From Actinoplanes aureus (lineage in GTDB: Bacteria; Actinomycetota; Actinomycetes; Mycobacteriales; Micromonosporaceae): 64,000 nt of DNA. The notes under the pieces were generated by a model that saw nothing but the letters and a program-made list of their open reading frames with translations, made no database searches and was not told the origin of the DNA. Below, in pieces: positions 63,663-64,000 of the stretch (positions within the stretch are counted from its first letter, which is position 1; the number at the start of each line of letters is the position of its first letter). Both the position numbers and the translations under genes were made by a program. The DNA lies in the NCBI RefSeq assembly GCF_015704865.1, contig NZ_JADQTO010000004.1, forward strand, positions 74,755-138,754. Direction: 5' to 3'.

Positions 63663-64000
63663 TCAAGCCGCCCGCCAGAGGCGGATCAACGCGTAGGAAC
63701 GCCAGGGACGCCAGCGTTCTGCGTGCCGGGCCAGGGATCGGGGGGTGTCGGGAAGGCCGAGTGCCGCGGCGCCGCGGCGGGCGGCCAGATCGGTCTCCAG
63801 GAAGACGTCGGGGTCGCCGGTGGCGCGCATGGCGACGTATCCGGCGGTCCACGGGCCGATGCCGGGCAGTTCGGTGAGGCGCGCGATGGTTTCGGCGCGG
63901 TCGGTGCCGGGTTCCAGGTCGAGTTTGCCGTCGGCCACCGCCTCGGCGAGGGCCCGGATGGTGGCCCGGCGGGCGGCGGGCATGCCGAAGGCGGAGTCGG
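63663..64000 (-). CDS. alkA: DNA-3-methyladenine glycosylase II (AlkA-like), 5' truncated by window edge
   Basis: C-terminal part only (at least 112 residues, open to the right edge). HhH-GPD motif LPGIGPWTAGYVAMRATGDPDVFLETDL with the catalytic Asp in ETDL. Removes alkylated bases such as 3-methyladenine. Same strand as ogt, 118 bp upstream of it. Whether an Ada domain is fused at the N-terminus cannot be seen. Confidence 0.9.
   Translation of the reverse strand, partial: DSAFGMPAARRATIRALAEAVADGKLDLEPGTDRAETIARLTELPGIGPWTAGYVAMRATGDPDVFLETDLAARRGAAALGLPDTPRSLARHAERWRPWRSYALIRLWRAA

Overview
The window is high-GC (about 70% in most lines I counted) with dense genes, GTG/TTG starts and many apparently leaderless genes. 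Gene content points to an actinobacterium, most likely Micromonosporaceae (Actinoplanes-like); the family-level call is inference. The gene order supports it. From memory, 7-39 kb follows the M. tuberculosis Rv3308-Rv3277 order (phosphohexomutase, M20 amidohydrolase, LpdA, accA3, maf, accE5, accD5, birA, PH-domain protein, GtrA). The stretch 45-57 kb follows Rv1086-Rv1110 (short cis-prenyltransferase, phoH2, glpX, DUF4245, xseB/xseA, ispH).

Layout. 0-6 kb: surface-glycopolymer genes (hexapeptide acetyltransferase, two GT2-TagF fusion proteins). 6-16.6 kb: GPP34 protein, phosphohexomutase behind a receptor Ser/Thr kinase, an acyl-CoA mutase large subunit, M20 amidohydrolase, DUF4349 lipoprotein, MBL hydrolase. 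16.6-21.1 kb: SCO6745-like protein, tandem GNAT, gamma-glutamylcyclotransferase-like protein, LpdA-like flavoprotein, DedA protein. 21.4-39.8 kb: an acyl-CoA carboxylase locus (accA, maf, accE, accD, birA) pulled apart by inserted blocks: PadR plus ABC exporter, a self-regulated ArsR-SRPBCC gene, a 35-bp minisatellite, a three-gene type VII-secretion-like cassette ending in a mycosin, a 1013-residue kinase and two M50B-type membrane proteases. 39.8-46.9 kb: two GtrA proteins, an ECF sigma factor with a fused zinc motif, PEP carboxykinase, a geranylgeranyl-reductase-family flavoprotein, a cis-prenyltransferase, trehalose-6-phosphatase. 47-53.4 kb: a structured RNA/attenuator overlapping the start of PIN-PhoH, a transglycosylase-like protein, trypsin-like protease, rhomboid, glpX, DUF4245. 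53.5-64 kb: xseB/xseA, membrane proteins, ispH, rmuC, valS, a Pr6Pr protein, then ogt and a truncated alkA.

How it works together. AccA, AccD, AccE and BirA make a biotin-dependent acyl-CoA carboxylase whose methylmalonyl-CoA-type product could feed the mutase at 10.9 kb. PEPCK and GlpX serve gluconeogenesis. IspH, the cis-prenyltransferase and the reductase form an isoprenoid thread. GtrA proteins and GT2-TagF enzymes modify the envelope. Ogt and AlkA repair alkylated DNA.

The most unusual signals are: the structured RNA with an intrinsic terminator lying inside the phoH reading frame; about twenty genes whose -10 hexamer sits 6-8 nt before the start codon; the complete promoter-operator of the ArsR-SRPBCC gene; the mosaic T7SS-like cassette; nested palindromes upstream of accD; and perfect DnaA-box 9-mers around ogt.
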